This document shows positions 1-6,219 of a stretch of DNA of 14,807 bases, piece after piece. The translations under genes and the position numbers were made by a program. The first letter of the stretch is position 1. Each line of letters starts with the position of its first letter. Source of the stretch: Opitutia bacterium UBA957 (lineage in GTDB: Bacteria; Verrucomicrobiota; Verrucomicrobiia; Opitutales; UBA953); NCBI GenBank assembly GCA_002293065.1, contig DBCN01000010.1, forward strand, positions 1 to 14,807, written 5' to 3'. Under the pieces are notes generated by a model. It saw only the letters and a list, made by a program, of their open reading frames with translations, had not been told where the DNA came from and searched no databases.

Positions 1-1
1 A

Positions 2-79
2 CCAACAAACCGTGACTACCCCACCACCGACCCGAAAGCCGACTACCGCTACCCACACGGCGAGGCGACGCCGAACTGA
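2..79 (+). CDS. C-terminal tail of an unidentified upstream gene (partial)
   Basis: An open frame enters at the left edge and ends at TGA 77-79. It gives 25 visible residues ending in YRYPHGEATPN. The next gene starts 24 bases later on the same strand, so this fits the end of a preceding co-oriented gene. The tail is rich in Pro, Tyr, Asp and Thr and has no domain signature, so I do not recognise the family. Another frame is also open up to base 106. I prefer this one because its residue composition is protein-like and its stop lies just before the next start. Confidence 0.45.
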   Translation, partial: PTNRDYPTTDPKADYRYPHGEATPN

Positions 80-103
80 ACGTAGAATCACCCAGCTCAC
101 CTC

Positions 104-2023
104 ATGACTCGGAACACCAATCGCTTTGTCTTGCTCTGCGCTCTCAGCGCCCTTTGCGTTTCATCCCAGGCCGCAGGCCCGCAGGTCACGCTCGACTCCG
201 GCGTGGTCGAAGGCATCGCGGACAAAAGCATTCACGTCTTCAAAGGCATTCCGTTTGCCGCGCCGCCGGTCGGTGATTTACGCTGGCGGGCACCGCAGCC
301 GGCGGCGAAGTGGAGCGGCGTTCGTCAGGCCACACGCTACGGCCATGACGCGCCGCAGCGGCTCTCGCTCACCCAAGATGAGGACTGCCTGTATTTGAAT
401 GTGTGGGCTCCGGCGGATGCGAAACAGAAGCCGTACCCGGTGATGGTGTGGATTCACGGTGGCGGCATGGTCGTGGGCAGTGGCAGGTGCCCTGGCGAAA
501 ACTTTGCCCGCGATGGCGTCGTGCTTGTGTCCTTCAACTACCGTCTCGGGCGGCTCGGAGCCTTCGCGCATCCCGCTTTGCTGGCCAAAACGCCCGCAGG
601 CGAGCCGAAGGGCAACTTTTGGCTTCAGGATCAGATCGCGGCCCTCGAATGGGTGAAACGCAATATCGCGGCCTTCGGCGGCGATTCGCAGCGCGTCACG
701 ATTTTTGGCGTTTCGTCCGGCGGCACGTCGGTGAACATGCTCATGCTCTGTCCACGAGCGAAGGGCCTTTTTCATCGCGCCATCGCGCAAAGCGGCATCG
801 GTGGCTTTGGGCCGTTTCGTCGGCTGGACACGAAAATGGACGAGCGCGAGCCGCAATCGGCCCTCGGAGCCGCTTACGCCGCGAAACTCGGTTTGGACAA
901 AAGCAGCGACATCGCCGCCGCGTTGCGTGCCATGCCCTGGAAGACCGTCGCCGGCCTCGGCGAGGGCGAAAGCGGCGTGGAACCCGTGGTGGATGGCGAT
1001 TTGATCCCCGATGACCCGCAGCGGCTCTTTTGCAGCGGCAAACAACACGCAGTGCCCTTCATCGCCGGTGCGAACAGCTTCGAGGGCAGCCTCGCGCTCG
1101 CTTATCCGTGGTCCGATCAGCCGCCGAAGAGCACGCTCGTGGCCGCGTTGCCGCAGCTCGCCCCGCTATATGGCAAAACGCCCGATGACCCCGCGCTGAT
1201 GCCGCTGCTTTATGGCGATGTTTTCTTCCGACTCAGCGCTCGCTCGCTCGTCGGCCACATGCAGCGTATCAGCACGCCAGCGTGGTTTTACCACTTCGAC
1301 TACGTCCGCGAATCGCAGCGCAAAAACGCGCGTGGAGCCGACCACGGAGCCGAGGTGCCATATGTGTTTGGCGACGTGCCGTTCTTCCCCGCCGCGCAGG
1401 ATCAGGCCACCGCCCGCACCATGCACGCGCACTGGATGGCCTTTGCCAAAACGGGCAATCCCAACGCCCCCGGCCTTCCCGAGTGGCCCGCTTTCACCCC
1501 CGCCGCACCCCACACCCTGCACTACGCCGCCGATGCCATCCGCAGCGTGCCGGACCTGGACAAAGCGAAGTTCGACCTGCTCACCCGCTTCCTCCACCAG
1601 CTCTGGCCCGACGAAGGCCCATGGCCCGCCAAAACCCAGCCAAAAACCACGCCACCACCCACCACGCCCGCCGCCACTCTCAGCGCCGAATCCGAAGCTG
1701 CCCTGCGCAAACAAGTCACCGCGCTTTTCGAGGCCACCCGCACCGGCGACATCGCGCAATGCCTCGCCTTGTCCGATCCGCAAGCCCTCGCCAAACACGG
1801 CCGCCCCGCCGCAGAGAAGCTCTTCACCAGCATTGGCAATCTGATGCGCCTCACGAAAATCACCCCCGCCGATCACCGCATCCACAGCATCCAACCCGCA
1901 CCCGACCAACAATCCACCACCGTGCAGACCGAAGTCCGCCTTGGCGGCAAATGGCAGCCGCCGGGCAAAGAAGCCTGGGTCCTGCGCGAGGGCGTGTGGC
2001 GGTATGTGGAAACTCCGAAATGA
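104..2023 (+). CDS. Secreted type-B carboxylesterase with extra C-terminal domain
   Basis: Predicted exported serine esterase (alpha/beta hydrolase fold, carboxylesterase type B/COesterase family) that would cleave carboxylic esters. The N-terminus has a signal peptide ending near SSQAA. The family motif EDCLYLNV is at residues 93-100, followed by an oxyanion-hole HGGG. The nucleophile motif GVSSG places the catalytic Ser at residue 204, Glu327 lies in GANSFEG, and His414 lies in GADHGAE, so the triad is complete. The esterase domain ends near residue 505. A Pro/Thr-rich linker (about 510-526) then leads to about 110 extra residues that resemble a small NTF2/DUF4440-like domain; that assignment is weak. 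Most type-B esterases lack this tail. The ATG at 104 gives a clean signal peptide but has no Shine-Dalgarno sequence. Natural substrate is unknown; nearby sulfatases suggest decorated polysaccharides or aryl esters. Confidence 0.93.
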   Translation: MTRNTNRFVLLCALSALCVSSQAAGPQVTLDSGVVEGIADKSIHVFKGIPFAAPPVGDLRWRAPQPAAKWSGVRQATRYGHDAPQRLSLTQDEDCLYLNVWAPADAKQKPYPVMVWIHGGGMVVGSGRCPGENFARDGVVLVSFNYRLGRLGAFAHPALLAKTPAGEPKGNFWLQDQIAALEWVKRNIAAFGGDSQRVTIFGVSSGGTSVNMLMLCPRAKGLFHRAIAQSGIGGFGPFRRLDTKMDEREPQSALGAAYAAKLGLDKSSDIAAALRAMPWKTVAGLGEGESGVEPVVDGDLIPDDPQRLFCSGKQHAVPFIAGANSFEGSLALAYPWSDQPPKSTLVAALPQLAPLYGKTPDDPALMPLLYGDVFFRLSARSLVGHMQRISTPAWFYHFDYVRESQRKNARGADHGAEVPYVFGDVPFFPAAQDQATARTMHAHWMAFAKTGNPNAPGLPEWPAFTPAAPHTLHYAADAIRSVPDLDKAKFDLLTRFLHQLWPDEGPWPAKTQPKTTPPPTTPAATLSAESEAALRKQVTALFEATRTGDIAQCLALSDPQALAKHGRPAAEKLFTSIGNLMRLTKITPADHRIHSIQPAPDQQSTTVQTEVRLGGKWQPPGKEAWVLREGVWRYVETPK

Positions 2024-2108
2024 GGCATCAGGGCACATGGCTAGTCCCCGTTTCCGCTTATCGCTTTGTCCACGTTTGCCCGCTTGGCGGGACATCCATT
2101 CAGCCACG

Positions 2109-2129
2109 ACTCCCAAACTCCACCACTCC
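2109..2129 (+). repeat. Short ACTCC-type low-complexity tract before the sulfatase start
   Basis: A 21-base stretch built from ACTCC/CCACTCC-like units lies just before the GTG at 2130. If the frame were read from the upstream ATG at 2037 it would encode TTPKLHHS. From memory, similar TPxLHHS strings recur in the N-termini of predicted proteins from Verrucomicrobia and Planctomycetes, where they come from dispersed intergenic low-complexity repeats. Copy number in this genome cannot be seen from one window. Confidence 0.3.
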
Positions 2130-2160
2130 GTGAAACCGTTCATCGCCTTCATTCTCCTTT

Positions 2161-2190
2161 CGTCATTCTGCATTCATCATTCGTCATTCG
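2161..2190 (+). repeat. CATTC-type repeats forming the sulfatase signal peptide
   Basis: Two copies of CGTCATTC (2161-2168 and 2182-2189) flank CATTCATCATTC, giving a tandem-like CATTC/CATC tract. It lies in frame in the sulfatase gene and encodes SFCIHHSSFA, the end of the predicted signal peptide. From memory, ILHHSSF/IRHSSF-like strings recur in predicted proteins of this superphylum and derive from dispersed intergenic repeats. The repeat structure is visible in the sequence; its family membership is inferred. Confidence 0.5.
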
Positions 2191-2726
2191 CTACGGAGCG
2201 GCGCCCCAACATCCTTCTCTTCCTCGCCGACGACCTCGGGTATGCGGACATCGGCGTGAACGGCTGCAAGGACATCCCGACACCGAACATCGACAGCATC
2301 GCGAAGAACGGCGTGCGCTTCACCGATGGCTACGCCACGCATTGCGTCTGCTCGCCGTCACGCGCGGGGCTGATGAGCGGGATGTATCAGCATCGCTTCG
2401 GCTTTGAGCACAACTCGGGGCCGGAACGTTTTGCCGACCCGAACTTCGGCATGCCGCGCGAGATTCCCTCGCTGGCGGAGAAGCTGAAAGCCGCCGGATA
2501 CGCCACGGGCATGATTGGCAAGTGGCACATCGGTTTCAAAGAAGGGCTGCGACCGCATGAGCGCGGCTTTGACTATCACTTCGGCTTCCTCAGCGGGGCG
2601 CGGACGTATCTGCCGGGCAAGACGGACAATGATCCCGTCGTGCGCAACGGCGAGCCGGTCACGACCACGAAGTATCTGACCGATGAGTTCGCCGATGAGG
2701 CGGTGGGTTTCATCGAACGCAGCCAA

Positions 2727-2759
2727 GGAACCAAGAACGGAGAACCAGGCACCCAGAAC
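2727..2759 (+). repeat. GAACCAAGAAC-type repeat embedded in the sulfatase coding region
   Basis: About three imperfect 10-11 base units (GGAACCAAGAAC, GGAGAACCAGG, CACCCAGAAC) lie in frame in the sulfatase and encode QGTKNGEPGTQNS. They fall between GFIER and KPFFLYFAFNAVHSPM. In ordinary sulfatases these segments are joined by only a few residues, so the repeat looks inserted. It preserves the reading frame. Confidence 0.5.
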
Positions 2760-3545
2760 TCGGCGAAGCCCTTCTTCCTCTATTTCGCCTTCAACGCCGT
2801 GCATTCGCCGATGGATGCGAACCCGTATTCAGCGGCTCTGAGTGGCATCGCGGATGAAAAGCGGCGGACGTATGGCGGCATGTTGAGCGGACTCGATGCC
2901 GCCGTAGGCAAAGTGCTGGCGAAGGTGCGCGAACTCGGCCAGGAGGAAAACACGCTGGTCATGTTCTACAGCGACAACGGCGGCCCCACGGAGGAAACGA
3001 GCAGCCCAAACGACCCTCTGCGCGGTTTCAAAGGCCAGATGCATGAAGGCGGCATACGCGTGCCCTTCGTCATACAGTGGAAAGGCAAATAGGCCGCCGG
3101 GCAGACCTATCGTGAGATGATCGCAGGCTTCGACTGTCACGCGACCGCGCTTGCCGCCGCTGGTGTCGAGGTTCCGAAGGGCAAGCCCATCGACGGCGTC
3201 AATCTCCTGCCTCATCTTCTCGGCCAAAACACCTCCGCGCCGCATGACTTCCTCTGCTGGCGGGCCGGTGCCCAGCGCGCCATCCGCATGGGCGACTGGA
3301 AACTTGTGCAAACGCCACGCGAAAGCAGCGCCCAGCTCTTCAACCTCAAAACCGACCTCAGCGAGACCACCGACCTCGCCACGAAGGAAGTCGCCAAGTT
3401 CGATGAACTGGCCGCCAAGTTCGCCGAATGGGAAAAGGGCACTTAACACGCCAAATGGGTCCGCCAGGACGCCCGCAACGCCGAAGCGGGTGGAACCGCC
3501 AAAGCAGGCTCCGCGCCCAAAAGCCCCGCCAAAGCCACCACCCGC

Positions 3546-3674
3546 GTCGATGGCGCCTTCAAGAAAGCCGACACGAACAACGACGGCCAACTCACCCGCG
3601 AAGAGTATCCGCAAAAAGAAGTATTCGAAGCCGTTGACGCGAACAAGGACGGTCATGCCTCCCCGGCGGAGGTG
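3546..3674 (+). repeat. EF-hand pair module, copy 1 (end of broken sulfatase)
   Basis: This 43-codon module begins VDGAFKKADTNNDG and holds two canonical calcium-binding loops: DTNNDGQLTREE (3570-3605) and DANKDGHASPAE (3636-3671). Aligned by eye without gaps to the module at 3878-4006, about 19 of 43 residues are identical. It lies beyond both premature stops, so it would be translated only by readthrough. Confidence 0.75.
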
Positions 3675-3789
3675 CGCACCTATTACCGCAGCAAGAGGAG
3701 TTTGAAATGAGCCGTCGCATCAATTACATGACCACCTTCGCTAAGCGGCGATAAAATCGTCCACTTTTCCCCATCTCACGGAACAACCC

Positions 3790-3795
3790 TATAGA
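3790..3795 (+). promoter_or_regulatory. Possible -10 element, near-leaderless start for the EF-hand/redoxin gene
   Basis: TATAGA sits immediately before the ATG pair at 3797/3803. If it were a -10 box, transcription would start near 3802-3803, giving an almost leaderless message that favours the second ATG (MKPHPS). No convincing -35 box is seen at the proper spacing, and no Shine-Dalgarno sequence precedes either ATG. This is a weak call. Confidence 0.18.
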
Positions 3796-3796
3796 C

Positions 3797-6055
3797 ATGA
3801 CTATGAAACCCCACCCATCCATCCTACTCCTGGTCTGCGTGCTCTGCTCCTCTGTGGTTCAAACCCACGCCCAGTCCGTCGATGGCGTGTTCCGCAAGTT
3901 CGACCGGAACAGCGACGGCAAGGTCACACCCGATGAATTGGCGAATCCGAAGGCTTTCGAACGGTTTGATCTGGACAAAGACGGAGCGATCACGGCCGCC
4001 GAATATGCCAAGGTGAGCGGCAACCCTGCGCCCGCCCCTGCGGCGCCCAAGGAGAAGGAAGGTCCGATGCCGACCGCCCAGGCAGTTCCGAAAGCCGAAA
4101 CCACCGGCCTCTCCGCGCAGATCGAGGCCATGATCAAAGCCGTGGACAAGAACGCCGACGGCCAGATCACCAAGGAGGAAGCCAACGGCGCGGCATGGTT
4201 CACCCGTCTCGACCAAGATGGCGACGGCGTCGTCAGCGCGACGGAACTCGCCTTGATGCGCCGCATCGTGGCGGCAGGTGCAAGCAGCAGAGGAAAGTCA
4301 TCATCCGCGAATACGCCGGCCGTCACGCCCGAGGACGTCAAGAAGGTCACCAGCGGCCCGGAGATGCTCAAACCCGGCGAAGTCGGCATCGGTCGTATGA
4401 TCGACGATGTAAAGTTGCGCACGCTGGACGGCAAGGAACTCGGCCTCGGCTCCTTCAAGGACCGCAAGGGCCTCGTCATCATCATGACGAGCGCCACCTG
4501 CCCCGTCAGTAAACGCTACCTGCCCTCGGTGGCCAAACTGGCCGCGGAACTCAAGGACCAAGGGCTGGGGCTGCTGCTCGTCAACGCCCTCGGCAGCGAG
4601 AAGCCCGAGGATATCCGCGCCCAGCTGACCGCCGCCGGCGTCACCGCGCCCTATGTGCACGACATCGAAAAGAGGCTCAGCCTGGCGCTGGACGCTCGCA
4701 CCACCACGGAGGTATTCCTGGTCGATCCGGCGCGAACGCTGATCTATCGTGGCGCGCTCGACGACCAATACGGGATCAACTATAACCTCGATGCGCCCAA
4801 GCACTCTTATCTGCGGGACGCCGTAGCCGCCCTGCTTCGCGGCGAAAAGCCCTTCGTGCAGGCCACCGCAGCCCCCGGCTGCGAACTGGACCTGCCGGCC
4901 GCCGCCGACGCCAAGTCCACGACGGTCTCCTATCACCGCGACGTGGCCCGCATCCTCCAGCAGAACTGCGTCTCCTGCCATCGCGAAGACGGCATCGCCC
5001 CGTTCGCCTTGGACGACCTCGACGAGGTCAAAGACCGCGCCAAGGTCATCCGACGCGTGGTGAACGAAGGCTCCATGCCCCCTTGGTTCGCGGCCATCGA
5101 CAAGGACGCGGACAAGAACCCCTGGGCCAATGACTGCAGCCTCTCCGCCAAGGACAAAGCCGACCTCTTCGCCTGGATCGACTCGAAGGATCGCCCGCTC
5201 GGTGACGCGGCCGAGGCCCCTGCGAAGCGCCGCTACCCCGCCGAGTGGAGCATCGGGAAACCCGACTTAGTCGTGCAACTCAGCAAAGCCTATGACATCA
5301 AGGCCGACGGCTTCATGCCTTACGCCAACGACATCGTGGAGACCGAGCTAAAGGAAGACCGCTGGGTCTCCGCCTATGAGATCTTGCCGAGCCAACGGGA
5401 CGTCGTCCACCATGTCATCGTGCGGGTGCATGAGAAAGGATCCGAGGTGCGCAAGGCGGACGAAGGCCGGGAGGGCTACTGGGCGATCTATGTGCCCGGC
5501 AACGGCGCCTGCGTCTACCCCGAGGGCTTCGCCCGAAAGATGCCTGCGGGAGCCAAGGTGAGCTTCCAGATCCATTACACGCCGAGCGGCAAGGCCAAGA
5601 AGGAACGCCTCAAGATGGGCCTGGTCTTCGCGAAGCAACCTCCCTCGAACGAGGTCCGGACCGCGCCGCTGGCCAATCCGCGGCTCTCGATCCCGCCTGG
5701 CGCCGCGCGACACGTCGAAACGCATTCGCAGAGGGTCCCCTTCGACATGCCGATCATGGGCTTCATGCCGCATATGCACACCCGCGGAGCAGCCTTCAAA
5801 TACGAGGTGACCTACGCCGACGGCAAGACGGAGACCCTGCTGGACATCCCCCGCTACGATTTCAACTGGCAGCTCCGTTACGACTACAAGCAACCGAAGC
5901 TCATCCCTCAGGGCAGCACCATGAAGATCACGGCGGTCTTCGACAACAGCACCGGCAACAAGGCCAATCCGGACCCGTCCAAGTTGGTAAAATGGGGTTC
6001 CCAGACCGTCGACGAGATGATGATCGGCTATATTGAGTATTTCCGGCCCCTGTGA
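3797..6055 (+). CDS. EF-hand / redoxin / c-type heme / copper monooxygenase fusion, secreted
   Basis: Predicted exported multidomain redox protein of 752 residues. The signal peptide ends at QTHAQ. Four EF-hand loops begin at Asp36, Asp58, Asp117 and Asp139. A thioredoxin-fold (AhpC/redoxin-like) domain spans about 195-350, with Cys235 in TCPVSKRY; the usual second Cys of CxxC is Ser. Cys362 (PGC) precedes a c-type heme segment with CVSCH at 391-395. From about 490 to the end is a copper type II ascorbate-dependent monooxygenase-like region. It keeps candidate ligands equivalent to those of peptidylglycine monooxygenase: His538/His539, His593 (FQIHY), His659/His661 (HMH) and Met741 or Met742. 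This suggests a copper oxygenase coupled to heme and thiol redox; the substrate is unknown. ATG 3797 and ATG 3803 are alternative starts. The gene is followed by a hairpin over the stop codon. Confidence 0.92.
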   Translation: MTMKPHPSILLLVCVLCSSVVQTHAQSVDGVFRKFDRNSDGKVTPDELANPKAFERFDLDKDGAITAAEYAKVSGNPAPAPAAPKEKEGPMPTAQAVPKAETTGLSAQIEAMIKAVDKNADGQITKEEANGAAWFTRLDQDGDGVVSATELALMRRIVAAGASSRGKSSSANTPAVTPEDVKKVTSGPEMLKPGEVGIGRMIDDVKLRTLDGKELGLGSFKDRKGLVIIMTSATCPVSKRYLPSVAKLAAELKDQGLGLLLVNALGSEKPEDIRAQLTAAGVTAPYVHDIEKRLSLALDARTTTEVFLVDPARTLIYRGALDDQYGINYNLDAPKHSYLRDAVAALLRGEKPFVQATAAPGCELDLPAAADAKSTTVSYHRDVARILQQNCVSCHREDGIAPFALDDLDEVKDRAKVIRRVVNEGSMPPWFAAIDKDADKNPWANDCSLSAKDKADLFAWIDSKDRPLGDAAEAPAKRRYPAEWSIGKPDLVVQLSKAYDIKADGFMPYANDIVETELKEDRWVSAYEILPSQRDVVHHVIVRVHEKGSEVRKADEGREGYWAIYVPGNGACVYPEGFARKMPAGAKVSFQIHYTPSGKAKKERLKMGLVFAKQPPSNEVRTAPLANPRLSIPPGAARHVETHSQRVPFDMPIMGFMPHMHTRGAAFKYEVTYADGKTETLLDIPRYDFNWQLRYDYKQPKLIPQGSTMKITAVFDNSTGNKANPDPSKLVKWGSQTVDEMMIGYIEYFRPL
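3878..4006 (+). repeat. EF-hand pair module, copy 2 (start of redox fusion gene)
   Basis: This module begins VDGVFRKFDRNSDG and carries the loops DRNSDGKVTPDE and DLDKDGAITAAE. It matches the module ending the preceding broken sulfatase in layout and spacing, with about 19 of 43 identical residues by eye. Related calcium-binding modules therefore lie on both sides of the short spacer at 3711-3796. Confidence 0.7.
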
Positions 6056-6066
6056 TCAGCTGGGCC
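6045..6066 (+). terminator. Hairpin spanning the stop codon of the redox fusion gene
   Basis: GGCCC (6045-6049) can pair with GGGCC (6062-6066), and CTG (6050-6052) with CAG (6057-6059). The loop is TGAT and two bases are bulged. The stop TGA (6053-6055) lies in the loop. No T-run follows, so a classical intrinsic terminator is not supported. It could pause transcription or protect the 3' end of the message. Confidence 0.25.
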
Positions 6067-6073
6067 AAGGAGG
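6067..6073 (+). promoter_or_regulatory. Perfect Shine-Dalgarno AAGGAGG before a small ORF
   Basis: AAGGAGG is fully complementary to the usual 3' end of 16S rRNA and lies 5 bases before GTG 6079, an ideal spacing. Most large genes in this window have no such site, which makes it stand out. It may serve the small ORF at 6079-6207 or be a chance match. Confidence 0.35.
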
Positions 6074-6078
6074 CACCG

Positions 6079-6207
6079 GTGGAACTTAGGACGCCGTGGG
6101 CTGTCAATAATGGCGACGCATACCCCCAAAAAAACAGGCCCTACCCCACCAAGGAAAGGCTCGCTTCGGGAAGCCGGCCTATCGCAAAGTATCACCACCC
6201 CCTTTAG
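6079..6207 (+). CDS. Possible 42-residue small protein, function unknown
   Basis: Starts at GTG 6079 after a perfect AAGGAGG and ends at TAG 6205-6207. It fills most of the 164-base gap before the DUF1552 gene (start 6220). The product begins MELRTPWAVNNGD and is basic, with no membrane segment or known motif. It uses AGG, AAT and CTT codons that are uncommon in the neighbours, which argues against a long-conserved gene. It could be a short leader whose translation ends 12 bases before the DUF1552 start and so feeds ribosomes to it, or a chance ORF. The rest of this gap shows nothing else convincing. Confidence 0.25.
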   Translation: MELRTPWAVNNGDAYPQKNRPYPTKERLASGSRPIAKYHHPL

Positions 6208-6219
6208 CCAGCCCCTGAC

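Larger units (their letters stand above)
2130..3710 (+). pseudogene. Type I sulfatase with C-terminal EF-hand pair, broken by two in-frame stops
   Basis: An arylsulfatase-family sequence in one unbroken frame, interrupted by TAG at 3090-3092 (codon 321) and TAA at 3444-3446 (codon 439). The natural end is TGA at 3708-3710, which would give 526 codons. The preferred GTG start at 2130 gives a signal peptide (KPFIAFILLSSFCIHHSSFA). An in-frame ATG at 2037 exists but adds leader-like sequence. Metal-binding Asp34/Asp35 lie in LADDLGY. The formylglycine motif CSPSR is at 74-78 with Cys74, and GKWHIG and YSDNGGP follow. After the first stop the sulfatase C-terminal region continues (AAGQTYREMIAGFD, RAIRMGDWKLV). 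After the second stop come a linker and two EF-hands. No indel is needed to read through, so two point nonsense changes are the simplest explanation. Fragments 2130-3092 and 3117-3446 would be separate ORFs if the whole were not read through. Confidence 0.85.

Noticed and set aside
2079..2091. Small inverted repeat CCCGC-TTG-GCGGG after the esterase gene as a terminator
   Set aside because: Only five base pairs with a three-base loop and no T-run; such matches are expected by chance in GC-rich DNA.
3090..3092. TAG read as pyrrolysine, or general stop-codon recoding
   Set aside because: The second interruption is TAA, TAG ends the hydrolase gene normally at 11223-11225, and sulfatases have no known pyrrolysine. 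Nonsense mutation is simpler.
6163..6174. GCTTC-GG-GAAGC inverted repeat as a terminator before DUF1552
   Set aside because: The loop is too short as written, the stem does not extend, and no T-run follows.
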